Source of the DNA: an uncultured Collinsella sp.
GTDB taxonomy: Bacteria > Actinomycetota > Coriobacteriia > Coriobacteriales > Coriobacteriaceae
Assembly (NCBI GenBank): GCA_900544065.1
Contig: UQTR01000066.1
Location: forward strand, 1-11,984
DNA: 11,984 nt
Reading direction: 5' to 3'
Positions within the stretch are counted from its first letter, which is position 1; each line of letters begins with the position of its first letter. A model generated the notes under the pieces. The model did no database searches, was not told the origin of the DNA, and saw only the letters and a list, made by a program, of their open reading frames with translations. Of the stretch, positions 1 through 8,027 are shown piece after piece. A program made the position numbers and the translations under genes.

Positions 1-14
1 TGTATAAGAGACAG
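1..14. other. Residual Nextera/Tn5 mosaic-end adapter
   Basis: Bases 1-14 (tgtataagagacag) are identical to the last 14 bases of the 19-bp Tn5 mosaic end AGATGTGTATAAGAGACAG used in tagmentation libraries. A 14-base exact match ending at the junction with coding DNA, at the extreme end of the window, is best explained by untrimmed adapter. Native sequence therefore probably starts at base 15. The codons read through this stretch at the 3' edge of the surface-protein gene are not biological. Confidence 0.93.
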
Positions 15-3000
15 TCATAGCTTTTTGCCATAAAGCGAGCGACGTGCACATGGCTGCGCTCCTGGTGGCAGGTGAACTCCGCATCGGCAGACTCAAACGT
101 GCCGTCGGCCGTATACCAACCAGTAAAGACGTAACCGGGATTGGGCGTCGCCTTCAGGGCAACCTCCGCGCCGCGGTCGGCAAGGATTCGGCTCGCCTTG
201 ACGGTGCCGCCCTCCGCAGGATCGGCGAGGGGCACGCAGACGGTATCGATAGGCACAAAGGCCGCGGTAATGACGCAGTGCCCGGTTTTGCCGCGAGCTT
301 TGGCAACCAACGTGGTCTCGTGCTTAAGGCTCTTCAGGCGCCCGTTGACGTACCAACCCCAGAACAAATAGCCAGGACGAGCCTTGGCCGTCAGATGAAG
401 GGTCTCCCCCAATTTGAACTTATCGGTCGCAGGCTTCACCACGGTCCCATTGCACGTCACGGTACCGCCGAGCCATGAATCGGCCGTGACCATGACCTCG
501 GGCTTTGAGTCGGTAAAGATCGCGGTATAGGTATCGCTCTTGGTGACCTTAACGACTAGCTCGGCAGATTCGTACTCCTTACCGGAGCCGTCCTTCCAAT
601 GGTCAAAACGATAGCCGTCGTTGGCCTTTGCCTTGAGCATCACCGTATCGCCGTATCCGCAGGTAACAGAAGACGCCCCCGGGTGGCCCTCGATCTCAAC
701 CGTACCGCGCTCCACAAAGGTCTTTTTTGCCTTCGCCGTCACGGTATACGTGTTTTCCTCAAACACCGCGCGCACGGTGCATTCCACGTCCTCGGGATAG
801 AACTCAAGGTAGCTGGGGTCGGTGCCCAAAAGCAGGTCCGTCTTGGCGTCGTACCAGCCCTTAAAGGCAAATTGTTTGTTCGCCTCGGCCGTGAGCTCAA
901 TGCTCAGCGTGGCAGGCTCGCCCTTCATGCAGTAGCCCTCGCCGTGCACTAAATATTTGCCCGCCATGGCCGCGGCCGGCTCAACGACAACGTCCACCTT
1001 GCAGGCACGCGTAAACTTCGCCTGGACCACGCAGTCGGTAATGGGCTCAAAGGTATAGGAGCGATCGCTCGAAACCAGCGTCGAGGTGGCATCCGAGCCG
1101 CCGTTGCTCAGGTACCAACCGTCAAAAATATAGCCCTCAGATGGCGTGGCCTCCGCGGTCACGCGCTCGCCCTCGGGAACCTCGAGGGCCATGCTGGCAG
1201 TCTCGCCGCGCTTCAGCGTAACGGTACCGCCCTCGAGCGGGTCGGCCTCGGCACGCACGGTATGCGTATCTCTGCCGTCCATCACAGCCTCGATCCGAGC
1301 ATTGCCGTTAACGCGGTATTCGCAAACTTCCTGCTTGTTGGCAATTGTGACGCCCTGTGCATCGGTTTCGCGCCACTCTACAAACCGGTACGTCTTCTCC
1401 GGATTGTCGGGGCGCACCTTGGGCCGCATCGTAAACGTAAGGATGTCGCCATCCTTCGCGCGAACCTTGCCATCCACGACTGGCATGCCATCGCACAGCA
1501 CCTCGGCGCTATCGAAGGGATCGGTATTCACCAGAATGGTCTTGTCCGCCTTGCGGAAGCGCGCAACCAGATGGCGGTCGACCTCGGCCTTGAAGATATA
1601 CGTGCGCTCGGGCGAAACCTCGATGCCGTCCTCAAACCATCCCACAAAGGCATAGTCAGGACCCTCACTCGCGGTGACCATAGCCTGATCGCCACGCGTA
1701 ATGCTCTGCTTTACGGGGCTTGCGGTGCAGCCTGTCGAAAAATCGGCCTGAATGCCATCGGCTTCGGCAACCGCCGTAATCTCGACTTTTTTCTCGAAAA
1801 CGGCCGTCATTTTTACAACCTCGGGCGTCAGGTCCGTGATCGTCATCGTCTTGAGAGGAGATGTCGAGACCTCGACGCCGTTCTCTTTCCAGCATACGAA
1901 GCGATAGCCGGGATTGGCGACAGCCTCGAGCGTGGCGACCGTCCCCTCATAGTGGATACCGCCTCCGGTAACGACGCCGCCCACCTCGGGCTGCGCGGTG
2001 GCAATTATTTCGATCTTATGGTCGCCATGAGGCTTGGGCTTCTTGTGGTCGTCGATGATGTCCTTAATCTCCTTGAGCACCTTCGTGCCGACGGCGGCAA
2101 CATCCTCGATATTGTCGGCCATACCGATCTCGATTACCGCATCGGCCGCGATGGGATCGACGATCTCGCCCAAGCCATACATGGTAGCGAGAACGGCCGC
2201 AGCCGTAATCGCGGCGATGAGCGCGGCCTTCAGCGCCGCAAGTGACTCATCGGGGTCAGTCGCCTCCCGGAAATGCGCGGTGTACTGCACATCTCCCTCG
2301 AGCACAAACGTGTAGGACGGACCATCGTCGCCGGAATAGACAACGTTACCGAGGGCATCGGTCGCATAGTCAAACACATAACCGGGCGACGGGACGGCCA
2401 CGACCGTGACGCGCGACCCGATACCGTAAAGACCGGTGGAAAGGAACTGCCCGAGCGGCTGCCCGTTCTCATCGACCCCATCCACACTCAGCACAACGCT
2501 CGCCTGCGGAGCGCAGTATCGCGGAGTGATCTCGATCCTAGCGTCAGTCTTGTCCTCGGACACAATCGCGTCCGCCTTGTCCACCGTATAGGTAAAGTCG
2601 AGCTGATCGCTCACGGCGTAGGCATCATCGCCCTCACCCAGATACCAGCCCAGGAACAGCGCGTTATCCGTGACGGCGGAAACCTCAACCGTCTCGCCGG
2701 CATTGCGATAGCAGTTTTGAGCGGTAACACTCAGGTGCGCAAAGTCCTGCGACGAGTCGGTCGCCTGCGCATCGTTGATGTGCACCGCATAGTCCTTGAG
2801 CTTAAAGCGAGCCTCCAGGGACAGGTCCTTATCCGGCGTAAACGTGTAGACCATCTCTTTGGAGATGTACTTGCCGGACTTGGTGTCATACCAGCCCTTA
2901 AAGGTAAGGTTGTCGTTGAGCATCCCCAAAGCACCGGCATCGAGCGTGACCTCGGCGCCCGCATCGATCGTCGTCGCGCCGGAAACATCGGGCAGCTCAA

Positions 3001-5806
3001 CGCCGTCCATCAGCTTGCGTTCGCCTTTATCGATCGTTTGGGCATAGGAGATCTGGAACGACGTCGGCTCAGGCTTCTTAAGCTGTAGCGTGCCCTTGGT
3101 CTGGGTTTCAAAATGTGAATAGCCATCGTCATACACGAGCTTTACGGGCTGTCCGTCCATCGACTCGTCGAAGACGTCGCCATCACAGGGAGTTGCCGTA
3201 AGGTACTCGCCGAGCTCTTCCTTTATGAGCGCCTCGTAGTTCCAAATCGATACCGTATGCGGGTAATCGAGCTCGACGCTCATGCCCTCGAGCGAAATGG
3301 TGTCCCCCGGCTCATAGGTCATGTTTTTGGGGTCGCAGGAGATCTCAACGTTCTCGAGCACCTTGCCCACCGGGACGGGCAGGCAGCCGTTGCACCTCTC
3401 CCAAACAGCTTTGGGATGCCCGTTGGCATACTTCGGAATCATCTTGGCGGGGACCATGACGGTCATGTTGTATTTGGGGAACGTGTCGGTGTTAATGAGC
3501 ACCGCATGGTTGCACCCAAAGAACACGGTCTCGAGATTGGTACTGCCAAACGCCTTTTCCGGCAACTCCTCGATCTTGGAGTTATATGGCAGCGTCAGCC
3601 CGCCGCTCAAGTCGGTGCCGTAGAAGCAGGTGTGGCCAAGCGTTTCGACCGTTGTATTGCTCTCGAGCCCTGTGGTAGCAAGGTTCGAGCAGAACCTGAA
3701 CGCGCAAACGCCAATCGATGTAATCGAGGCATTCTTGTCCAGGCCGGTATCGGTCAGGGCCTTGCAGCCTTCGTAGGCTCTGTCGGGAATCGATGTGAGG
3801 CCGACAACCTTGTCGAGCCCCGTGGACACCAGCCCACTGTCGGCAAACGCGGCGTCACCCATCGAGCCAATGGTAGTAGTCTCGCTGATGTTCAGGCTCG
3901 CAAGCGACTCGCAGCCATAGAACGCCTCTTTTCCGATGGTGCCGATGGTCATACCGGAAAGGCTGATATCGGCGAGATTCGGGCAGTTATAGAAGGCGTG
4001 CAATCCGATTTTGGAAATGGAGCTATTCTCAAAGCGCACTGAGCGCAGATTGGTAGAGTCGGCGCAGAGCTGTGCGTCGACTTCATCAACCCCGTAATCG
4101 ACAATCAAATTCGTTACCATTCGACCATCGACAGAGTTCTCGCGCGGGTTGTTTCCATCGATTTCTACCGTAAGATTTCCGTTTGCATCGCACGGATACG
4201 GATAGTAGTTGGGCATGAGCTTGGCATACTCGTAGGCCGCCTGCTGCAGGTTGCCCTTGCTGTACGCGACAAGGCGCGTGTAGCCATCGTCATACACCAA
4301 CTGTATGGGTTCTCCGTCCATCGACTCGTCGAAGACATCACCATCGCAGGGGGTCGCCGTAAGGTATTCGCCGAGTTCGTCCTTTATGAGCGCTTCGTAG
4401 TCGCTATCCATCGTCGAATGAGGATATTGAAACGTGACGCTCATACCCTCGAGCGAAATGGTGTCACCCTGCTGATAGGCCATCTTGTCGGGATCGCGCG
4501 AGATCTTTATCTTTTGGAGTACCTTACCCACGGGGACGGGCAGGCTGCCATTGCAACTCTCCCAAACCTCTTTGGGGCGACCGCTTGCGTATTGCGAAAC
4601 CATCTTGGCAGGGACCATGACAGTCATGTTTTGCTTGGGGAACGTGGTGGAATTAATGAGTACAACATGGTCGCACCCAAGGTACACGGTTTCGAGCTTA
4701 GAGCCATAGAACGCACGGCTCGGCAGTTCCTCGATTTTGGAATAAAGGGGCAGCGTCAGCCCGCCGCTCATATTGGTCCCGGAAAAACAACCTTCGCGGA
4801 GCGTCTTGATCGTCGTATTGTTCTCGAGTCCCGTCGTCGCAAGGCGAGAGCAGTTTTTGAACGCATTAACGCCGATTGATGTGATGGATGTGTTCCCGCC
4901 CAGACCGGTATCGGTCAGAGCGCTGCAGGCATTATAAGCGTTCTCAGGAATCGAACTGAGACCAACGACCTTGTCGAGACCCGTAGACCGCAGCCCGCTC
5001 CAGGCAAACGCGGCATCGCCCATAGAGCCGATGGTAGCAACGTCATTAATGTTCAGGCTCGTAAGCGATCCGCACCCAGAAAACGCCTCTGTTCCGATGC
5101 CCCCAATGGTCATACCGGAAAAGCTGATATCGGCGAGATTGGAGCACCCAGAAAAGGCGTGTAGTCCAATTGAAGAAATAGAGCTGTTCTCAAAACGCAC
5201 CGAACGCAAATTGGAGGAATACTCACAAATATATCCGGGGACCCCATCCACTCCGTAATCAACGATCAGATTGGTTACCAATTTACCGTCGACAGAGCTC
5301 CCGTACGGGTCGTTTCCATCGATCTCTACCGTAACGCTTCCGCTTGCATCGCACGGATACACATAGCCGTTCGGCATAAGCTTGGCATACTCGTAGACCG
5401 TTGGGTCCTCATACACGAGGGGATCGACTTCGCTGTCATCGGACGAGGGTTCCGCCGTGGCAACCAAGCTCTTTGCTGCATCAGAATCGGTCGCGGAGAT
5501 CGAAAGGTCTTGGGCCAAGCTCGACGTGGAAGTGCTGGTATCCGAGCTGGACGATTCGTCCTGAGCGTTATTCGTTTGGTCGGAAGCTGTGGATGAGCTG
5601 CCCTCGCCCGAAGATGACGCGTTATCGACCGCATGGACTTCAGCGTCAGAACTCGAGTCGGTCTCTTGGGCCTCGCTCTCGACGGCGACCGCCCCGGCAT
5701 CATCGGCATAGGCTGTGCTGGGAGCAAGGGGTATCGAGGTCACGATCATCGCGACCGAAAGATAGACGACTAAAAACCTATAGAGGGCAGCAGTGATCCT
5801 GTTCAT
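1..5806 (-). CDS. Giant secreted BspA/InlB-repeat surface protein, C-terminus missing
   Basis: A single frame stays open from ATG 5806 to the window edge: 1935 codons, about 1930 of them before the adapter. I sampled the frame at many points and saw no stop. Residues 1-34 form a signal peptide: MNR, a hydrophobic core, then AYA before DD. Residues 35-135 are rich in Ser, Asp, Glu and Thr, like a surface linker. Residues 138-911 are two tandem 387-residue cassettes, each with BspA-type leucine-rich repeats (motifs such as FENSSISSIGLHAFSGCSNL) and a Big_3-like Ig domain. From about 915 onward come InlB B-like repeats with GWY-type cores; the key aromatic falls at residues 972, 1054, 1147 (Tyr), 1306, 1390, 1478, 1564, 1651, 1737, 1818 and 1897. 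An Ala-rich hydrophobic helix lies at 1189-1215. These families suggest an adhesin or host-contact protein. The cell-wall anchor is not visible because the 3' end is missing. The start is supported by GGGAAGG five bases upstream and by the signal peptide. Confidence 0.93.
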   Translation of the reverse strand, partial: MNRITAALYRFLVVYLSVAMIVTSIPLAPSTAYADDAGAVAVESEAQETDSSSDAEVHAVDNASSSGEGSSSTASDQTNNAQDESSSSDTSTSTSSLAQDLSISATDSDAAKSLVATAEPSSDDSEVDPLVYEDPTVYEYAKLMPNGYVYPCDASGSVTVEIDGNDPYGSSVDGKLVTNLIVDYGVDGVPGYICEYSSNLRSVRFENSSISSIGLHAFSGCSNLADISFSGMTIGGIGTEAFSGCGSLTSLNINDVATIGSMGDAAFAWSGLRSTGLDKVVGLSSIPENAYNACSALTDTGLGGNTSITSIGVNAFKNCSRLATTGLENNTTIKTLREGCFSGTNMSGGLTLPLYSKIEELPSRAFYGSKLETVYLGCDHVVLINSTTFPKQNMTVMVPAKMVSQYASGRPKEVWESCNGSLPVPVGKVLQKIKISRDPDKMAYQQGDTISLEGMSVTFQYPHSTMDSDYEALIKDELGEYLTATPCDGDVFDESMDGEPIQLVYDDGYTRLVAYSKGNLQQAAYEYAKLMPNYYPYPCDANGNLTVEIDGNNPRENSVDGRMVTNLIVDYGVDEVDAQLCADSTNLRSVRFENSSISKIGLHAFYNCPNLADISLSGMTIGTIGKEAFYGCESLASLNISETTTIGSMGDAAFADSGLVSTGLDKVVGLTSIPDRAYEGCKALTDTGLDKNASITSIGVCAFRFCSNLATTGLESNTTVETLGHTCFYGTDLSGGLTLPYNSKIEELPEKAFGSTNLETVFFGCNHAVLINTDTFPKYNMTVMVPAKMIPKYANGHPKAVWERCNGCLPVPVGKVLENVEISCDPKNMTYEPGDTISLEGMSVELDYPHTVSIWNYEALIKEELGEYLTATPCDGDVFDESMDGQPVKLVYDDGYSHFETQTKGTLQLKKPEPTSFQISYAQTIDKGERKLMDGVELPDVSGATTIDAGAEVTLDAGALGMLNDNLTFKGWYDTKSGKYISKEMVYTFTPDKDLSLEARFKLKDYAVHINDAQATDSSQDFAHLSVTAQNCYRNAGETVEVSAVTDNALFLGWYLGEGDDAYAVSDQLDFTYTVDKADAIVSEDKTDARIEITPRYCAPQASVVLSVDGVDENGQPLGQFLSTGLYGIGSRVTVVAVPSPGYVFDYATDALGNVVYSGDDGPSYTFVLEGDVQYTAHFREATDPDESLAALKAALIAAITAAAVLATMYGLGEIVDPIAADAVIEIGMADNIEDVAAVGTKVLKEIKDIIDDHKKPKPHGDHKIEIIATAQPEVGGVVTGGGIHYEGTVATLEAVANPGYRFVCWKENGVEVSTSPLKTMTITDLTPEVVKMTAVFEKKVEITAVAEADGIQADFSTGCTASPVKQSITRGDQAMVTASEGPDYAFVGWFEDGIEVSPERTYIFKAEVDRHLVARFRKADKTILVNTDPFDSAEVLCDGMPVVDGKVRAKDGDILTFTMRPKVRPDNPEKTYRFVEWRETDAQGVTIANKQEVCEYRVNGNARIEAVMDGRDTHTVRAEADPLEGGTVTLKRGETASMALEVPEGERVTAEATPSEGYIFDGWYLSNGGSDATSTLVSSDRSYTFEPITDCVVQAKFTRACKVDVVVEPAAAMAGKYLVHGEGYCMKGEPATLSIELTAEANKQFAFKGWYDAKTDLLLGTDPSYLEFYPEDVECTVRAVFEENTYTVTAKAKKTFVERGTVEIEGHPGASSVTCGYGDTVMLKAKANDGYRFDHWKDGSGKEYESAELVVKVTKSDTYTAIFTDSKPEVMVTADSWLGGTVTCNGTVVKPATDKFKLGETLHLTAKARPGYLFWGWYVNGRLKSLKHETTLVAKARGKTGHCVITAAFVPIDTVCVPLADPAEGGTVKASRILADRGAEVALKATPNPGYVFTGWYTADGTFESADAEFTCHQERSHVHVARFMAKSYDCLLY
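15..3073 (-). repeat. InlB B-like repeat array within the surface protein
   Basis: About eleven units of 80-93 residues recur between residues 915 and 1930. Each contains a hydrophobic-Gly-Trp-Tyr/Phe core followed by a turn and a beta-strand ending in A.F, for example FKGWYDTKSG (W972), FVGWFEDG (W1390), FDGWYLSNGG (W1564) and FTGWYTADG (W1897). This fits the List_Bact/divergent InlB B-repeat families, which form stalks in secreted surface proteins. The unit near 1147 has Tyr instead of Trp, and the gap to the next core (W1306) is about twice the normal period because a helical insert sits there. Confidence 0.82.
3074..5395 (-). repeat. Two tandem 1161-bp cassettes inside the surface-protein gene
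   Basis: Cassette A (5395-4235, residues 138-524) and cassette B (4234-3074, residues 525-911) follow each other directly with a constant offset of 1161 bp. Both start with YEYAKLMPN and CDA(S/N)G, share VTNLIVDYG, MTVMVPAKM and PCDGDVFDESMDG, and end in a Big_3-like domain. The offset holds at both ends: Cys152 pairs with Cys539, and the PCDGDVFDESMDG stretch is also 1161 bp apart in DNA. Synonymous and replacement differences are spread throughout, so this is an in-gene duplication that has diverged rather than a perfect assembly repeat. Confidence 0.9.
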
Positions 5807-5810
5807 AGGA

Positions 5811-5895
5811 ACCTTCCCGCAATTCGCAAAGATACAGAGTCCCAGTGTGGGCCATCATTTCACATTACCCTGTATAAGCGACAATGCGGGAAGGT
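5811..5895 (-). promoter_or_regulatory. Inverted repeat that can mask the Shine-Dalgarno sequence of the surface-protein gene
   Basis: In minus-strand order, ACCTTCCCGCA (5895-5885) is followed 63 bases later by its perfect complement TGCGGGAAGGT (5821-5811), which contains the GGGAAGG ribosome-binding site and ends four bases before the ATG. Pairing of the arms would hide the ribosome-binding site in a transcript that includes the upstream arm. I found no convincing -35/-10 pair in this 126-bp spacer (5807-5932), so the gene may be read through from the desulfurase or use a promoter I cannot recognise. The repeat is directly visible; the regulatory role is inference. Confidence 0.5.
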
Positions 5896-5932
5896 AGCGT
5901 AAACGGTTTATCTAAGGGCGCAAAAGGTTGGT

Positions 5933-7075
5933 CTAATCGCAGCTCAAATCGCGCAGAGCCTCAATCGCCATGTCGACTTCCTCGGCCGTGTTGAAGTAAC
6001 CAAACGAGAACCGAACCACGCCCTGGCGCTCGGTTCCCAGCGCACAGTGCATGAGCGGGGCACAATGGGCACCGGGGCGCGTAGCAATCCCCCACCCCTG
6101 CATGAGCGCGTCCGAAATCTCGGCCGAATCGATATTGCCCACGTTGAGCGAGACGATCGCCGAGCGTGCTGACTGGTCGAAGGCACCGTAGAGTTTGATT
6201 TCCGGAATCTCACGAACACCGGCGAGAAAGCGATCGGCCAGGGCGCGTTCGTGAGTCGCGATCGCTTCAACTCCACCCTGTGCCTCGATAAAATCAAGGC
6301 CTGCGGAAAGGCCCGCTATGCCGTGACCGTTGAGCGTGCCCGCCTCGAGCCGCGTGGGCCACTCCATGGGCTGCAACGCATCGAAGCTGTGCACGCCCGT
6401 GCCGCCCATGGCCCAGGGCGCCACGTCGACGCCCTCCGCCACGGCCAGGCCGCCGGTGCCCTGCGGGCCCATGAGCCCCTTGTGGCCGGTAAAGCACACC
6501 ACGTCGAGCCCCATGGCCTGCATATCGATATGCGCCGTACCGGCAGACTGCGAGGCATCGACGATCACAAGCGCACCCGCGGCATGTGCCAAGGCCGCCA
6601 CGCGCGCAATGTCGACCGCGTTGCCGGTTACATTAGAGGCGTGCGTCACCACGACAGCACGCGTGTCCGGCGTCACCAGGCGCTCAAGCTCGTCATAGTC
6701 GAGCACGCCGTTCGCATCGCAGCCGACATGCTCAACGTTCACGCCCCGCTCAGCCGCCAGGCGGTTGAGCGGGCGCAACACGGAGTTGTGCTCGAGCACC
6801 GTCGTGACCACGCGGTCGCCGTGGCGCACCACGCCGTTAATAGCCGTATTGAGCGCCGCCGTCGAGTTGGGCGTAAAGCACACATGGTCGGCACGCGGGC
6901 AGCCCAGCAGGCGCGCGAGCTTGGCGCGGCAACCGTGGATGGTGCGCGCGGCATCGAGCGCGCCCGACGTGGCGCCGCGCCCGGCATTGCCGAGCGAACA
7001 CATCGCCTGCGTCACGGCATCGATGACCGCTTGCGGTTTGTGCATGGTCGTCGCCGCGTTATCCAGGTAGATCAT
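5933..7075 (-). CDS. Class V PLP-dependent cysteine desulfurase / selenocysteine lyase family protein
   Basis: The 380-residue protein is a complete fold-type I aminotransferase class V enzyme. Visible landmarks are LDNAATT near the N-terminus, His96 in EHNS, Asp173 in DASQSAG for the pyridine nitrogen, Lys199 in TGHKGLMGPQGTGG for the PLP Schiff base, and Cys338 in RPGAHCAPLMH as the persulfide or selenide-accepting residue. It should strip S or Se from cysteine or selenocysteine in the cytoplasm. It resembles the EF2568-like subfamily that occurs beside selD, yedF and DUF3343 genes, which suggests a role in selenium mobilisation rather than general Fe-S assembly. The ATG at 7075 overlaps the TGA of the DUF3343 gene (ATGA) and has GGGAGG upstream, so translation is probably coupled. 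An upstream GTG (7090) is less likely. Sulfur or selenium preference cannot be read from the sequence. Confidence 0.93.
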   Translation of the reverse strand: MIYLDNAATTMHKPQAVIDAVTQAMCSLGNAGRGATSGALDAARTIHGCRAKLARLLGCPRADHVCFTPNSTAALNTAINGVVRHGDRVVTTVLEHNSVLRPLNRLAAERGVNVEHVGCDANGVLDYDELERLVTPDTRAVVVTHASNVTGNAVDIARVAALAHAAGALVIVDASQSAGTAHIDMQAMGLDVVCFTGHKGLMGPQGTGGLAVAEGVDVAPWAMGGTGVHSFDALQPMEWPTRLEAGTLNGHGIAGLSAGLDFIEAQGGVEAIATHERALADRFLAGVREIPEIKLYGAFDQSARSAIVSLNVGNIDSAEISDALMQGWGIATRPGAHCAPLMHCALGTERQGVVRFSFGYFNTAEEVDMAIEALRDLSCD

Positions 7076-7323
7076 CGCACGACCTCCCACATGTCAATCA
7101 CGGTAAAGCCCTCGGTGGGAACACCGGCCGCGGCAAGCTCGCCGCGCAGCAAATCCTCATACGAAGGCAGTGCCTTCCAAGCCAGGCCGCAGCCGGCCGC
7201 GACCTCCCCGGGCACGGGAATCGTGCGCCCAGGAAGACCGCGCTCGATGCAAAGGCTCTCGCACCCCATGGCGGCCGCCGTGGTGGGAAACGTGATGACC
7301 AGCGCCGGGCGCTTCTCCCTCAT
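7072..7323 (-). CDS. DUF3343 family protein, putative Se/S carrier-like
   Basis: This 83-residue protein has the size and layout of DUF3343 proteins: a short beta-strand start (PALVITFPTT), AAAMGCESLC with Cys21 and Cys25, then GRTIPVPGEVAAGCGLAWK with Cys45 in the family's Gly-Cys-Gly context. DUF3343 genes are typically found with yedF, selD and a class V desulfurase, as here, and are thought to handle sulfur or selenium; no biochemical role is shown by the sequence. The start at ATG 7323 lies 18 bases after the yedF stop, with only a weak GGGTGGG upstream. An in-frame TTG at 7338 would add five residues but has no ribosome-binding site. Its TGA overlaps the desulfurase ATG. Confidence 0.85.
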   Translation of the reverse strand: MREKRPALVITFPTTAAAMGCESLCIERGLPGRTIPVPGEVAAGCGLAWKALPSYEDLLRGELAAAGVPTEGFTVIDMWEVVR

Positions 7324-7341
7324 GGCAATCCCACCCAAGCA

Positions 7342-7968
7342 CTACGGGCGCACGACGCGCACGGCCTGCTCCATCTTCTCCACGATCACGTACATGTTGG
7401 TGACCTCGCCCACCGCGAGCTGGTCCTTAATACCAAAGTGATCGAGGCAGGTGCCACAGGTGAGGATCTCCACACCTTGCTCCGCCAGGCCCTTCAGGTC
7501 ATCAAGCACCGGCGAGCCCTCGACGGTGAGCTTGGCGCCGCCGTTGTAGAACAGCATGGTCGCGGGCAGCTCCTCCTGCTGCGTCACGGCAAAGATGAAG
7601 GCCTTCATGAGCTTGTGGCCCAGCTCGTCGTCGCCACGGCCCATGCAGTCGGTGTAGACGGAAATGACGAGCTTGCCCTTGCCGGCGCTGGCATCACAGA
7701 AGGCAGCGCCATCCTGCTCGGGATCGGCCACGGCAACGGCGCCAGAGGTCGCCACGGTCACGTGCCACTCGGCGTCAGAAACCTTCTCGAACGAGGCCGT
7801 GCAGCCCTTCTCCTGCGCCATCTTGGAGATGTTCTTGACGGCGGTCTCGTTGTCGACCGAGGTCACGACAGTGCCCTCGCCATCGAGCTGCTTGAGGGCC
7901 TTGAGCGTCTTGACGACAGGCAGCGGGCAGGCATCGCCCATGGCATTGACTTCAATTTTGGTAGACAT
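7342..7968 (-). CDS. yedF: Sulfurtransferase-like selenium metabolism protein YedF
   Basis: The 208-residue protein has two parts. Residues 1-75 are a TusA/SirA-like domain with the CPLP motif (Cys14), the persulfide or selenide-carrying cysteine in relatives. Residues 98-208 are a DsrE-like domain with TDCMGRGDDELG and CGTCLDHFG (Cys171 and Cys174). This fused layout is that of the YedF proteins tied to selenium metabolism in anaerobes, longer than the single-domain E. coli YedF. It lies 59 bases downstream of selD and 18 bases upstream of the DUF3343 gene, in one operon. The start at ATG 7968 is supported by AAAGGA eight bases upstream and by the position of the CPxP motif. It probably delivers selenium towards SelD or another acceptor; this role is inferred from family and context. 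Confidence 0.92.
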   Translation of the reverse strand: MSTKIEVNAMGDACPLPVVKTLKALKQLDGEGTVVTSVDNETAVKNISKMAQEKGCTASFEKVSDAEWHVTVATSGAVAVADPEQDGAAFCDASAGKGKLVISVYTDCMGRGDDELGHKLMKAFIFAVTQQEELPATMLFYNGGAKLTVEGSPVLDDLKGLAEQGVEILTCGTCLDHFGIKDQLAVGEVTNMYVIVEKMEQAVRVVRP

Positions 7969-8027
7969 AGCTTTTTTCCTTTCGAATAAATCGTTTTAGA
8001 ACGGTGCATAGTTCAATAAACGTGTCG

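Noticed and set aside
1262..4879. Long plus-strand frames (1262-2245, 2273-3088, 3257-4042, 4418-4879) opposite the surface protein
   Set aside because: They are antisense shadows of the repeat-rich minus-strand gene. Similar sequences recur at 3257 and 4418 only because the sense strand is duplicated.
5871..5884. tgtataagcgacaa at 5871, resembling the adapter seen at base 1
   Set aside because: Only the first eight bases match the mosaic end and it lies inside continuous sequence, so it is chance similarity.
5807..5932. Sigma-70 promoter for the surface protein
   Set aside because: TTATAC, TAATGT and TAGATA each resemble a -10, but none has an acceptable -35 at 16-18 bases, so no promoter was annotated.
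6251..7441. 396-codon plus-strand open frame opposite the desulfurase and DUF3343 genes
   Set aside because: It is antisense to two well-supported genes, is rich in Arg, His and Ala as expected from GC-rich shadow frames, and shows no recognisable domain.
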